64,000 bases of DNA from Patagioenas fasciata (Eukaryota; Chordata; Aves; Columbiformes; Columbidae). Location of the stretch: assembly GCF_037038585.1 (NCBI RefSeq), contig NW_027288576.1:62001-126000 (forward strand), in the 5' to 3' direction. The notes below the pieces were generated by a model. The model saw nothing but the letters and a program-made list of their open reading frames with translations, did not search any database and was not told the origin of the DNA. This document shows positions 11,321-25,470 of the stretch, piece by piece (position 1 is the first letter of the stretch; every line of letters starts with the position of its first letter). Both the position numbers and the translations under genes were made by a program.

Positions 11321-12735
11321 CACAAGTGTTTGCCCTCAGCTATAGATCAGGGACAAGCCTGTGAAGAGCAACCAAAGAGCTCGTCCGTCTTTCCCTCAAT
11401 AGATGGGAGTAGGCGCGCTTGCGGATGTGTGCGTGTGTGTGGCCACGCGTTTGCTTAGGCATCAGTGTGTGAAAAGGTAGGTGCTTTTCTCTAGCTGCGT
11501 GTGCGTGCACGTGGTGCTGGGTGCACATCCCTGGGTGCTCGTGGAAAGGTTTCTGCATGGTTTTCGCTGAGGAATCGTGTGTGTGCACATGGACAAAGAG
11601 AAGGCGCAGCAACCAGGTTCCAGCGCCGAAGAAGGCAAAAGGCGAGGTTTCCGGCGCTATCTCCTTCTCTCCCCAGAGCTAGTCGCGCAAAGCAAGCCGC
11701 TAAGCCGGCGACCGGCAAGAGAGCTACAACGAAGCATGCCGAACGGAGAAAATAGCAGCAGCTCATCTGTTCACACCTTGTTTCTGCCATGTGCTTGAAC
11801 GCCAAGACGTTCGCGCTTCTGTGAGATGAAAGACGTCCTTCTGCATATGTGGTTGCTCACACCGGTGCACTTGTTAGTGTATCCATTCAGTCCTGGGCTG
11901 CGGGGCATTCAGAAGTGGCTCTGTGGAGACGTCTGCATAGAGGCAGCTGTCAGAACACGCACACTCGATTGTTCACCAAAACATATGCAGACGCGTCCTT
12001 AGCCTGTAGATTTGGATGCACAGAGTTCCCTGTGTTCGCAAGAGACAAGGGAATCGCGTCTGTGCGCACAGAAGCAATAGCGGACCGTTTCCCTCGGAGT
12101 GAACGCGAAAGAGCCGTCTATATACTCGCAGACACGCGAACGTGCCTCAATGCGGTCACAGAGGCAGCAGCTTTTGCACAGATGCTCCTGGTGATTCTGG
12201 CACTTTCCAGGCACACTCCTGAAAGTCGCGCACACTGCTGTTCACTCGCTAAACGACCTCTTGGGAAACACGTCTCCGGTCGACGGACCGCTCAGATTGC
12301 TTCTCGTGTAACTGTGAACTGTGTCAGCGCAGGGAATCCGTCTCTGTTCAGCAGATGTCAATCCTGCCTCGCTTTTGCTTTGTTGCCTCTACCAAGATGA
12401 TTTCCCGTTTCTCTCTTCACTGGAGCAGGCAGACACAGCCAACGCACATCAAGTGTCAAGAGACACGCTCTGCTGAGCTCAACGCTTGTGCAGATGCACA
12501 TGTGCGACGAAGTCAACACACGTGCTTGTGGAGAGAAAGAAAGGGACTCCCAGGCGTGTGGAGCGACGGGGAGAAAGAGCGGGCGCTGAGGAGCACAGTT
12601 TCAAACAGACTGTCTCCACACAAACAGGCACCTGTCTGCAGGTATCCTAGATCTTGATTCTTGAACTTGAGGAAACACGCGTCTGAGCAAAACTCCCAAA
12701 CGCTTCCAGGAAAGACACAGGCTCTCCCACAAGCA
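11321..12735. repeat. Satellite unit U9
   Basis: It has C at 12349 (offset 1029) and G at 12593 (offset 1273). The latter links it to the U4-U5 type of block. Confidence 0.97.
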
Positions 12736-14150
12736 CACAAGTGTTTGCCCTCAGCTATAGATCAGGGACAAGCCTGTGAAGAGCAACCAAAGAGCTCGTC
12801 CGTCTTTCCCTCAGTAGATGGGAGTAGGCGCGCTTGCGGATGTGTGCGTGTGTGTGGCCACGCGTTTGCTTAGGCATCAGTGTGTGAAAAGGTAGGTGCT
12901 TTTCTCTAGCTGCGTGTGCGTGCACGTGGTGCTGGGTGCACATCCCTGGGTGCTCGTGGAAAGGTTTCTGCATGGTTTTCGCTGAGGAATCGTGTGTGTG
13001 CACATGGACAAAGAGAAGGCGCAGCAACCAGGTTCCAGCGCCGAAGAAGGCAAAAGGCGAGGTTTCCGGCGCTATCTCCTTCTCTCCCCAGAGCTAGTCG
13101 CGCAAAGCAAGCCGCTAAGCCGGCGACCGGCAAGAGAGCTACAACGAAGCATGCCGAACGGAGAAAATAGCAGCAGCTCATCTGTTCACACCTTGTTTCT
13201 GCCATGTGCTTGAACGCCAAGACGTTCGCGCTTCTGTGAGATGAAAGACGTCCTTCTGCATATGTGGTTGCTCACACCGGTGCACTTGTTAGTGTATCCA
13301 TTCAGTCCTGGGCTGCGGGGCATTCAGAAGTGGCTCTGTGGAGACGTCTGCATAGAGGCAGCTGTCAGAACACGCACACTCGATTGTTCACCAAAACATA
13401 TGCAGACGCGTCCTTAGCCTGTAGATTTGGATGCACAGAGTTCCCTGTGTTCGCAAGAGACAAGGGAATCGCGTCTGTGCGCACAGAAGCAATAGCGGAC
13501 CGTTTCCCTCGGAGTGAACGCGAAAGAGCCGTCTATATACTCGCAGACACGCGAACGTGCCTCAATGCGGTCACAGAGGCAGCAGCTTTTGCACAGATGC
13601 TCCTGGTGATTCTGGCACTTTCCAGGCACACTCCTGAAAGTCGCGCACACTGCTGTTCACTCGCTAAACGACCTCTTGGGAAACACGTCTCCGGTCGACG
13701 GACCGCTCAGATTGCTTCTCGTGTAACTGTGAACTGTGTCAGCGCAGGGAATCCGTCTCTGTTGAGCAGATGTCAATCCTGCCTCGCCTTTGCTTTCTTG
13801 CCTCTACCAAGATGATTTCCCGTTTCTCTCTTCACTGGAGCAGGCAGACACAGCCAACGCACATCAAGTGTCAAGAGACACGCTCTGCTGAGCTCAACGC
13901 TTGTGCAGATGCACATGTGCGACGAAGTCAACACACGTGCTTGTGGAGAGAAAGAAAGGGACTCCCAGGCGTGTGGAGCGACGGGGAGAAAGAGCGGGCG
14001 CTGAGGAACACAGTTTCAAACAGACTGTCTCCACACAAACAGGCACCTGTCTGCAGGTATCCTAGATCTTGATTCTTGAACTTGAGGAAACACGCGTCTG
14101 AGCAAAACTCCCAAACGCTTCCAGGAAAGACACAGGCTCTCCCACAAGCA
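12736..14150. repeat. Satellite unit U10
   Basis: It has G at 12814 and the CC-type window (C at 13788 and 13797), the same as U5 and U18. Confidence 0.97.
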
Positions 14151-15565
14151 CACAAGTGTTTGCCCTCAGCTATAGATCAGGGACAAGCCTGTGAAGAGCA
14201 ACCAAAGAGCTCGTCCGTCTTTCCCTCAATAGATGGGAGTAGGCGCGCTTGCGGATGTGTGCGTGTGTGTGGCCACGCGTTTGCTTAGGCATCAGTGTGT
14301 GAAAAGGTAGGTGCTTTTCTCTAGCTGCGTGTGCGTGCACGTGGTGCTGGGTGCACATCCCTGGGTGCTCGTGGAAAGGTTTCTGCATGGTTTTCGCTGA
14401 GGAATCGTGTGTGTGCACATGGACAAAGAGAAGGCGCAGCAACCAGGTTCCAGCGCCGAAGAAGGCAAAAGGCGAGGTTTCCGGCGCTATCTCCTTCTCT
14501 CCCCAGAGCTAGTCGCGCAAAGCAAGCCGCTAAGCCGGCGACCGGCAAGAGAGCTACAACGAAGCATGCCGAACGGAGAAAATAGCAGCAGCTCATCTGT
14601 TCACACCTTGTTTCTGCCATGTGCTTGAACGCCAAGACGTTCGCGCTTCTGTGAGATGAAAGACGTCCTTCTGCATATGTGGTTGCTCACACCGGTGCAC
14701 TTGTTAGTGTATCCATTCAGTCCTGGGCTGCGGGGCATTCAGAAGTGGCTCTGTGGAGACGTCTGCATAGAGGCAGCTGTCAGAACACGCACACTCGATT
14801 GTTCACCAAAACATATGCAGACGCGTCCTTAGCCTGTAGATTTGGATGCACAGAGTTCCCTGTGTTCGCAAGAGACAAGGGAATCGCGTCTGTGCGCACA
14901 GAAGCAATAGCGGACCGTTTCCCTCGGAGTGAACGCGAAAGAGCCGTCTATATACTCGCAGACACGCGAACGTGCCTCAATGCGGTCACAGAGGCAGCAG
15001 CTTTTGCACAGATGCTCCTGGTGATTCTGGCACTTTCCAGGCACACTCCTGAAAGTCGCGCACACTGCTGTTCACTCGCTAAACGACCTCTTGGGAAACA
15101 CGTCTCCGGTCGACGGACCGCTCAGATTGCTTCTCGTGTAACTGTGAACTGTGTCAGCGCAGGGAATCCGTCTCTGTTGAGCAGATGTCAATCCTGCCTC
15201 GCTTTTGCTTTGTTGCCTCTACCAAGATGATTTCCCGTTTCTCTCTTCACTGGAGCAGGCAGACACAGCCAACGCACATCAAGTGTCAAGAGACACGCTC
15301 TGCTGAGCTCAACGCTTGTGCAGATGCACATGTGCGACGAAGTCAACACACGTGCTTGTGGAGAGAAAGAAAGGGACTCCCAGGCGTGTGGAGCGACGGG
15401 GAGAAAGAGCGGGCGCTGAGGAACACAGTTTCAAACAGACTGTCTCCACACAAACAGGCACCTGTCTGCAGGTATCCTAGATCTTGATTCTTGAACTTGA
15501 GGAAACACGCGTCTGAGCAAAACTCCCAAACGCTTCCAGGAAAGACACAGGCTCTCCCACAAGCA
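14151..15565. repeat. Satellite unit U11
   Basis: Majority sequence at every position compared. Confidence 0.97.
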
Positions 15566-16980
15566 CACAAGTGTTTGCCCTCAGCTATAGATCAGGGACA
15601 AGCCTGTGAAGAGCAACCAAAGAGCTCGTCCGTCTTTCCCTCAATAGATGGGAGTAGGCGCGCTTGCGGATGTGTGCGTGTGTGTGGCCACGCGTTTGCT
15701 TAGGCATCAGTGTGTGAAAAGGTAGGTGCTTTTCTCTAGCTGCGTGTGCGTGCACGTGGTGCTGGGTGCACATCCCTGGGTGCTCGTGGAAAGGTTTCTG
15801 CATGGTTTTCGCTGAGGAATCGTGTGTGTGCACATGGACAAAGAGAAGGCGCAGCAACCAGGTTCCAGCGCCGAAGAAGGCAAAAGGCGAGGTTTCCGGC
15901 GCTATCTCCTTCTCTCCCCAGAGCTAGTCGCGCAAAGCAAGCCGCTAAGCCGGCGACCGGCAAGAGAGCTACAACGAAGCATGCCGAACGGAGAAAATAG
16001 CAGCAGCTCATCTGTTCACACCTTGTTTCTGCCATGTGCTTGAACGCCAAGACGTTCGCGCTTCTGTGAGATGAAAGACGTCCTTCTGCATATGTGGTTG
16101 CTCACACCGGTGCACTTGTTAGTGTATCCATTCAGTCCTGGGCTGCGGGGCATTCAGAAGTGGCTCTGTGGAGACGTCTGCATAGAGGCAGCTGTCAGAA
16201 CACGCACACTCGATTGTTCACCAAAACATATGCAGACGCGTCCTTAGCCTGTAGATTTGGATGCACAGAGTTCCCTGTGTTCGCAAGAGACAAGGGAATC
16301 GCGTCTGTGCGCACAGAAGCAATAGCGGACCGTTTCCCTCGGAGTGAACGCGAAAGAGCCGTCTATATACTCGCAGACACGCGAACGTGCCTCAATGCGG
16401 TCACAGAGGCAGCAGCTTTTGCACAGATGCTCCTGGTGATTCTGGCACTTTCCAGGCACACTCCTGAAAGTCGCGCACACTGCTGTTCACTCGCTAAACG
16501 ACCTCTTGGGAAACACGTCTCCGGTCGACGGACCGCTCAGATTGCTTCTCGTGTAACTGTGAACTGTGTCAGCGCAGGGAATCCGTCTCTGTTGAGCAGA
16601 TGTCAATCCTGCCTCGCTTTTGCTTTGTTGCCTCTACCAAGATGATTTCCCGTTTCTCTCTTCACTGGAGCAGGCAGACACAGCCAACGCACATCAAGTG
16701 TCAAGAGACACGCTCTGCTGAGCTCAACGCTTGTGCAGATGCACATGTGCGACGAAGTCAACACACGTGCTTGTGGAGAGAAAGAAAGGGACTCCCAGGC
16801 GTGTGGAGCGACGGGGAGAAAGAGCGGGCGCTGAGGAACACAGTTTCAAACAGACTGTCTCCACACAAACAGGCACCTGTCTGCAGGTATCCTAGATCTT
16901 GATTCTTGAACTTGAGGAAACACGCGTCTGAGCAAAACTCCCAAACGCTTCCAGGAAAGACACAGGCTCTCCCACAAGCA
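15566..16980. repeat. Satellite unit U12
   Basis: Majority sequence at every position compared. Confidence 0.97.
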
Positions 16981-18395
16981 CACAAGTGTTTGCCCTCAGC
17001 TATAGATCAGGGACAAGCCTGTGAAGAGCAACCAAAGAGCTCGTCCGTCTTTCCCTCAATAGATGGGAGTAGGCGCGCTTGCGGATGTGTGCGTGTGTGT
17101 GGCCACGCGTTTGCTTAGGCATCAGTGTGTGAAAAGGTAGGTGCTTTTCTCTAGCTGCGTGTGCGTGCACGTGGTGCTGGGTGCACATCCCTGGGTGCTC
17201 GTGGAAAGGTTTCTGCATGGTTTTCGCTGAGGAATCGTGTGTGTGCACATGGACAAAGAGAAGGCGCAGCAACCAGGTTCCAGCGCCGAAGAAGGCAAAA
17301 GGCGAGGTTTCCGGCGCTATCTCCTTCTCTCCCCAGAGCTAGTCGCGCAAAGCAAGCCGCTAAGCCGGCGACCGGCAAGAGAGCTACAACGAAGCATGCC
17401 GAACGGAGAAAATAGCAGCAGCTCATCTGTTCACACCTTGTTTCTGCCATGTGCTTGAACGCCAAGACGTTCGCGCTTCTGTGAGATGAAAGACGTCCTT
17501 CTGCATATGTGGTTGCTCACACCGGTGCACTTGTTAGTGTATCCATTCAGTCCTGGGCTGCGGGGCATTCAGAAGTGGCTCTGTGGAGACGTCTGCATAG
17601 AGGCAGCTGTCAGAACACGCACACTCGATTGTTCACCAAAACATATGCAGACGCGTCCTTAGCCTGTAGATTTGGATGCACAGAGTTCCCTGTGTTCGCA
17701 AGAGACAAGGGAATCGCGTCTGTGCGCACAGAAGCAATAGCGGACCGTTTCCCTCGGAGTGAACGCGAAAGAGCCGTCTATATACTCGCAGACACGCGAA
17801 CGTGCCTCAATGCGGTCACAGAGGCAGCAGCTTTTGCACAGATGCTCCTGGTGATTCTGGCACTTTCCAGGCACACTCCTGAAAGTCGCGCACACTGCTG
17901 TTCACTCGCTAAACGACCTCTTGGGAAACACGTCTCCGGTCGACGGACCGCTCAGATTGCTTCTCGTGTAACTGTGAACTGTGTCAGCGCAGGGAATCCG
18001 TCTCTGTTAAGCAGATGTGGATCCTGCCTCGCTTTTGCTTTGTTGCCTCTACCAAGATGATTTCCCGTTTCTCTCTTCACTGGAGCAGGCAGACACAGCC
18101 AACGCACATCAAGTGTCAAGAGACACGCTCTGCTGAGCTCAACGCTTGTGCAGATGCACATGTGCGACGAAGTCAACACACGTGCTTGTGGAGAGAAAGA
18201 AAGGGACTCCCAGGCGTGTGGAGCGACGGGGAGAAAGAGCGGGCGCTGAGGAACACAGTTTCAAACAGACTGTCTCCACACAAACAGGCACCTGTCTGCA
18301 GGTATCCTAGATCTTGATTCTTGAACTTGAGGAAACACGCGTCTGAGCAAAACTCCCAAACGCTTCCAGGAAAGACACAGGCTCTCCCACAAGCA
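16981..18395. repeat. Satellite unit U13, GG-type with A at offset 1029
   Basis: A at 18009 with GG at 18019-18020. This rare combination is shared only with U32, nineteen units away. Confidence 0.97.
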
Positions 18396-19810
18396 CACAA
18401 GTGTTTGCCCTCAGCTATAGATCAGGGACAAGCCTGTGAAGAGCAACCAAAGAGCTCGTCCGTCTTTCCCTCAATAGATGGGAGTAGGCGCGCTTGCGGA
18501 TGTGTGCGTGTGTGTGGCCACGCGTTTGCTTAGGCATCAGTGTGTGAAAAGGTAGGTGCTTTTCTCTAGCTGCGTGTGCGTGCACGTGGTGCTGGGTGCA
18601 CATCCCTGGGTGCTCGTGGAAAGGTTTCTGCATGGTTTTCGCTGAGGAATCGTGTGTGTGCACATGGACAAAGAGAAGGCGCAGCAACCAGGTTCCAGCG
18701 CCGAAGAAGGCAAAAGGCGAGGTTTCCGGCGCTATCTCCTTCTCTCCCCAGAGCTAGTCGCGCAAAGCAAGCCGCTAAGCCGGCGACCGGCAAGAGAGCT
18801 ACAACGAAGCATGCCGAACGGAGAAAATAGCAGCAGCTCATCTGTTCACACCTTGTTTCTGCCATGTGCTTGAACGCCAAGACGTTCGCGCTTCTGTGAG
18901 ATGAAAGACGTCCTTCTGCATATGTGGTTGCTCACACCGGTGCACTTGTTAGTGTATCCATTCAGTCCTGGGCTGCGGGGCATTCAGAAGTGGCTCTGTG
19001 GAGACGTCTGCATAGAGGCAGCTGTCAGAACACGCACACTCGATTGTTCACCAAAACATATGCAGACGCGTCCTTAGCCTGTAGATTTGGATGCACAGAG
19101 TTCCCTGTGTTCGCAAGAGACAAGGGAATCGCGTCTGTGCGCACAGAAGCAATAGCGGACCGTTTCCCTCGGAGTGAACGCGAAAGAGCCGTCTATATAC
19201 TCGCAGACACGCGAACGTGCCTCAATGCGGTCACAGAGGCAGCAGCTTTTGCACAGATGCTCCTGGTGATTCTGGCACTTTCCAGGCACACTCCTGAAAG
19301 TCGCGCACACTGCTGTTCACTCGCTAAACGACCTCTTGGGAAACACGTCTCCGGTCGACGGACCGCTCAGATTGCTTCTCGTGTAACTGTGAACTGTGTC
19401 AGCGCAGGGAATCCGTCTCTGTTGAGCAGATGTGGATCCTGCCTCGCTTTTGCTTTGTTGCCTCTACCAAGATGATTTCCCGTTTCTCTCTTCACTGGAG
19501 CAGGCAGACACAGCCAACGCACATCAAGTGTCAAGAGACACGCTCTGCTGAGCTCAACGCTTGTGCAGATGCACATGTGCGACGAAGTCAACACACGTGC
19601 TTGTGGAGAGAAAGAAAGGGACTCCCAGGCGTGTGGAGCGACGGGGAGAAAGAGCGGGCGCTGAGGAACACAGTTTCAAACAGACTGTCTCCACACAAAC
19701 AGGCACCTGTCTGCAGGTATCCTAGATCTTGATTCTTGAACTTGAGGAAACACGCGTCTGAGCAAAACTCCCAAACGCTTCCAGGAAAGACACAGGCTCT
19801 CCCACAAGCA
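18396..19810. repeat. Satellite unit U14, GG-type
   Basis: GG at 19434-19435. With U13 this is the only adjacent pair of GG-type units. Confidence 0.97.
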
Positions 19811-21225
19811 CACAAGTGTTTGCCCTCAGCTATAGATCAGGGACAAGCCTGTGAAGAGCAACCAAAGAGCTCGTCCGTCTTTCCCTCAATAGATGGGAGT
19901 AGGCGCGCTTGCGGATGTGTGCGTGTGTGTGGCCACGCGTTTGCTTAGGCATCAGTGTGTGAAAAGGTAGGTGCTTTTCTCTAGCTGCGTGTGCGTGCAC
20001 GTGGTGCTGGGTGCACATCCCTGGGTGCTCGTGGAAAGGTTTCTGCATGGTTTTCGCTGAGGAATCGTGTGTGTGCACATGGACAAAGAGAAGGCGCAGC
20101 AACCAGGTTCCAGCGCCGAAGAAGGCAAAAGGCGAGGTTTCCGGCGCTATCTCCTTCTCTCCCCAGAGCTAGTCGCGCAAAGCAAGCCGCTAAGCCGGCG
20201 ACCGGCAAGAGAGCTACAACGAAGCATGCCGAACGGAGAAAATAGCAGCAGCTCATCTGTTCACACCTTGTTTCTGCCATGTGCTTGAACGCCAAGACGT
20301 TCGCGCTTCTGTGAGATGAAAGACGTCCTTCTGCATATGTGGTTGCTCACACCGGTGCACTTGTTAGTGTATCCATTCAGTCCTGGGCTGCGGGGCATTC
20401 AGAAGTGGCTCTGTGGAGACGTCTGCATAGAGGCAGCTGTCAGAACACGCACACTCGATTGTTCACCAAAACATATGCAGACGCGTCCTTAGCCTGTAGA
20501 TTTGGATGCACAGAGTTCCCTGTGTTCGCAAGAGACAAGGGAATCGCGTCTGTGCGCACAGAAGCAATAGCGGACCGTTTCCCTCGGAGTGAACGCGAAA
20601 GAGCCGTCTATATACTCGCAGACACGCGAACGTGCCTCAATGCGGTCACAGAGGCAGCAGCTTTTGCACAGATGCTCCTGGTGATTCTGGCACTTTCCAG
20701 GCACACTCCTGAAAGTCGCGCACACTGCTGTTCACTCGCTAAACGACCTCTTGGGAAACACGTCTCCGGTCGACGGACCGCTCAGATTGCTTCTCGTGTA
20801 ACTGTGAACTGTGTCAGCGCAGGGAATCCGTCTCTGTTGAGCAGATGTCAATCCTGCCTCGCCTTTGCTTTCTTGCCTCTACCAAGATGATTTCCCGTTT
20901 CTCTCTTCACTGGAGCAGGCAGACACAGCCAACGCACATCAAGTGTCAAGAGACACGCTCTGCTGAGCTCAACGCTTGTGCAGATGCACATGTGCGACGA
21001 AGTCAACACACGTGCTTGTGGAGAGAAAGAAAGGGACTCCCAGGCGTGTGGAGCGACGGGGAGAAAGAGCGGGCGCTGAGGAACACAGTTTCAAACAGAC
21101 TGTCTCCACACAAACAGGCACCTGTCTGCAGGTATCCTAGATCTTGATTCTTGAACTTGAGGAAACACGCGTCTGAGCAAAACTCCCAAACGCTTCCAGG
21201 AAAGACACAGGCTCTCCCACAAGCA
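19811..21225. repeat. Satellite unit U15, CC-type
   Basis: C at 20863 and 20872, without the G at offset 79 seen in U5, U10 and U18. Confidence 0.97.
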
Positions 21226-22640
21226 CACAAGTGTTTGCCCTCAGCTATAGATCAGGGACAAGCCTGTGAAGAGCAACCAAAGAGCTCGTCCGTCTTTCCC
21301 TCAATAGATGGGAGTAGGCGCGCTTGCGGATGTGTGCGTGTGTGTGGCCACGCGTTTGCTTAGGCATCAGTGTGTGAAAAGGTAGGTGCTTTTCTCTAGC
21401 TGCGTGTGCGTGCACGTGGTGCTGGGTGCACATCCCTGGGTGCTCGTGGAAAGGTTTCTGCATGGTTTTCGCTGAGGAATCGTGTGTGTGCACATGGACA
21501 AAGAGAAGGCGCAGCAACCAGGTTCCAGCGCCGAAGAAGGCAAAAGGCGAGGTTTCCGGCGCTATCTCCTTCTCTCCCCAGAGCTAGTCGCGCAAAGCAA
21601 GCCGCTAAGCCGGCGACCGGCAAGAGAGCTACAACGAAGCATGCCGAACGGAGAAAATAGCAGCAGCTCATCTGTTCACACCTTGTTTCTGCCATGTGCT
21701 TGAACGCCAAGACGTTCGCGCTTCTGTGAGATGAAAGACGTCCTTCTGCATATGTGGTTGCTCACACCGGTGCACTTGTTAGTGTATCCATTCAGTCCTG
21801 GGCTGCGGGGCATTCAGAAGTGGCTCTGTGGAGACGTCTGCATAGAGGCAGCTGTCAGAACACGCACACTCGATTGTTCACCAAAACATATGCAGACGCG
21901 TCCTTAGCCTGTAGATTTGGATGCACAGAGTTCCCTGTGTTCGCAAGAGACAAGGGAATCGCGTCTGTGCGCACAGAAGCAATAGCGGACCGTTTCCCTC
22001 GGAGTGAACGCGAAAGAGCCGTCTATATACTCGCAGACACGCGAACGTGCCTCAATGCGGTCACAGAGGCAGCAGCTTTTGCACAGATGCTCCTGGTGAT
22101 TCTGGCACTTTCCAGGCACACTCCTGAAAGTCGCGCACACTGCTGTTCACTCGCTAAACGACCTCTTGGGAAACACGTCTCCGGTCGACGGACCGCTCAG
22201 ATTGCTTCTCGTGTAACTGTGAACTGTGTCAGCGCAGGGAATCCGTCTCTGTTGAGCAGATGTCAATCCTGCCTCGCCTTTGCTTTCTTGCCTCTACCAA
22301 GATGATTTCCCGTTTCTCTCTTCACTGGAGCAGGCAGACACAGCCAACGCACATCAAGTGTCAAGAGACACGCTCTGCTGAGCTCAACGCTTGTGCAGAT
22401 GCACATGTGCGACGAAGTCAACACACGTGCTTGTGGAGAGAAAGAAAGGGACTCCCAGGCGTGTGGAGCGACGGGGAGAAAGAGCGGGCGCTGAGGAACA
22501 CAGTTTCAAACAGACTGTCTCCACACAAACAGGCACCTGTCTGCAGGTATCCTAGATCTTGATTCTTGAACTTGAGGAAACACGCGTCTGAGCAAAACTC
22601 CCAAACGCTTCCAGGAAAGACACAGGCTCTCCCACAAGCA
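21226..22640. repeat. Satellite unit U16, CC-type
   Basis: C at 22278 and 22287. It is identical in markers to U15, which suggests a local duplication. Confidence 0.97.
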
Positions 22641-24055
22641 CACAAGTGTTTGCCCTCAGCTATAGATCAGGGACAAGCCTGTGAAGAGCAACCAAAGAGC
22701 TCGTCCGTCTTTCCCTCAATAGATGGGAGTAGGCGCGCTTGCGGATGTGTGCGTGTGTGTGGCCACGCGTTTGCTTAGGCATCAGTGTGTGAAAAGGTAG
22801 GTGCTTTTCTCTAGCTGCGTGTGCGTGCACGTGGTGCTGGGTGCACATCCCTGGGTGCTCGTGGAAAGGTTTCTGCATGGTTTTCGCTGAGGAATCGTGT
22901 GTGTGCACATGGACAAAGAGAAGGCGCAGCAACCAGGTTCCAGCGCCGAAGAAGGCAAAAGGCGAGGTTTCCGGCGCTATCTCCTTCTCTCCCCAGAGCT
23001 AGTCGCGCAAAGCAAGCCGCTAAGCCGGCGACCGGCAAGAGAGCTACAACGAAGCATGCCGAACGGAGAAAATAGCAGCAGCTCATCTGTTCACACCTTG
23101 TTTCTGCCATGTGCTTGAACGCCAAGACGTTCGCGCTTCTGTGAGATGAAAGACGTCCTTCTGCATATGTGGTTGCTCACACCGGTGCACTTGTTAGTGT
23201 ATCCATTCAGTCCTGGGCTGCGGGGCATTCAGAAGTGGCTCTGTGGAGACGTCTGCATAGAGGCAGCTGTCAGAACACGCACACTCGATTGTTCACCAAA
23301 ACATATGCAGACGCGTCCTTAGCCTGTAGATTTGGATGCACAGAGTTCCCTGTGTTCGCAAGAGACAAGGGAATCGCGTCTGTGCGCACAGAAGCAATAG
23401 CGGACCGTTTCCCTCGGAGTGAACGCGAAAGAGCCGTCTATATACTCGCAGACACGCGAACGTGCCTCAATGCGGTCACAGAGGCAGCAGCTTTTGCACA
23501 GATGCTCCTGGTGATTCTGGCACTTTCCAGGCACACTCCTGAAAGTCGCGCACACTGCTGTTCACTCGCTAAACGACCTCTTGGGAAACACGTCTCCGGT
23601 CGACGGACCGCTCAGATTGCTTCTCGTGTAACTGTGAACTGTGTCAGCGCAGGGAATCCGTCTCTGTTGAGCAGATGTCAATCCTGCCTCGCTTTTGCTT
23701 TGTTGCCTCTACCAAGATGATTTCCCGTTTCTCTCTTCACTGGAGCAGGCAGACACAGCCAACGCACATCAAGTGTCAAGAGACACGCTCTGCTGAGCTC
23801 AACGCTTGTGCAGATGCACATGTGCGACGAAGTCAACACACGTGCTTGTGGAGAGAAAGAAAGGGACTCCCAGGCGTGTGGAGCGACGGGGAGAAAGAGC
23901 GGGCGCTGAGGAGCACAGTTTCAAACAGACTGTCTCCACACAAACAGGCACCTGTCTGCAGGTATCCTAGATCTTGATTCTTGAACTTGAGGAAACACGC
24001 GTCTGAGCAAAACTCCCAAACGCTTCCAGGAAAGACACAGGCTCTCCCACAAGCA
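22641..24055. repeat. Satellite unit U17
   Basis: G at 23913 (offset 1273), forming the left half of the third boundary-crossing block. Confidence 0.97.
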
Positions 24056-25470
24056 CACAAGTGTTTGCCCTCAGCTATAGATCAGGGACAAGCCTGTGAA
24101 GAGCAACCAAAGAGCTCGTCCGTCTTTCCCTCAGTAGATGGGAGTAGGCGCGCTTGCGGATGTGTGCGTGTGTGTGGCCACGCGTTTGCTTAGGCATCAG
24201 TGTGTGAAAAGGTAGGTGCTTTTCTCTAGCTGCGTGTGCGTGCACGTGGTGCTGGGTGCACATCCCTGGGTGCTCGTGGAAAGGTTTCTGCATGGTTTTC
24301 GCTGAGGAATCGTGTGTGTGCACATGGACAAAGAGAAGGCGCAGCAACCAGGTTCCAGCGCCGAAGAAGGCAAAAGGCGAGGTTTCCGGCGCTATCTCCT
24401 TCTCTCCCCAGAGCTAGTCGCGCAAAGCAAGCCGCTAAGCCGGCGACCGGCAAGAGAGCTACAACGAAGCATGCCGAACGGAGAAAATAGCAGCAGCTCA
24501 TCTGTTCACACCTTGTTTCTGCCATGTGCTTGAACGCCAAGACGTTCGCGCTTCTGTGAGATGAAAGACGTCCTTCTGCATATGTGGTTGCTCACACCGG
24601 TGCACTTGTTAGTGTATCCATTCAGTCCTGGGCTGCGGGGCATTCAGAAGTGGCTCTGTGGAGACGTCTGCATAGAGGCAGCTGTCAGAACACGCACACT
24701 CGATTGTTCACCAAAACATATGCAGACGCGTCCTTAGCCTGTAGATTTGGATGCACAGAGTTCCCTGTGTTCGCAAGAGACAAGGGAATCGCGTCTGTGC
24801 GCACAGAAGCAATAGCGGACCGTTTCCCTCGGAGTGAACGCGAAAGAGCCGTCTATATACTCGCAGACACGCGAACGTGCCTCAATGCGGTCACAGAGGC
24901 AGCAGCTTTTGCACAGATGCTCCTGGTGATTCTGGCACTTTCCAGGCACACTCCTGAAAGTCGCGCACACTGCTGTTCACTCGCTAAACGACCTCTTGGG
25001 AAACACGTCTCCGGTCGACGGACCGCTCAGATTGCTTCTCGTGTAACTGTGAACTGTGTCAGCGCAGGGAATCCGTCTCTGTTGAGCAGATGTCAATCCT
25101 GCCTCGCCTTTGCTTTCTTGCCTCTACCAAGATGATTTCCCGTTTCTCTCTTCACTGGAGCAGGCAGACACAGCCAACGCACATCAAGTGTCAAGAGACA
25201 CGCTCTGCTGAGCTCAACGCTTGTGCAGATGCACATGTGCGACGAAGTCAACACACGTGCTTGTGGAGAGAAAGAAAGGGACTCCCAGGCGTGTGGAGCG
25301 ACGGGGAGAAAGAGCGGGCGCTGAGGAACACAGTTTCAAACAGACTGTCTCCACACAAACAGGCACCTGTCTGCAGGTATCCTAGATCTTGATTCTTGAA
25401 CTTGAGGAAACACGCGTCTGAGCAAAACTCCCAAACGCTTCCAGGAAAGACACAGGCTCTCCCACAAGCA
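24056..25470. repeat. Satellite unit U18
   Basis: G at 24134 and C at 25108 and 25117, the same as U5 and U10. It is the last unit in the window with G at offset 79. Confidence 0.97.
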
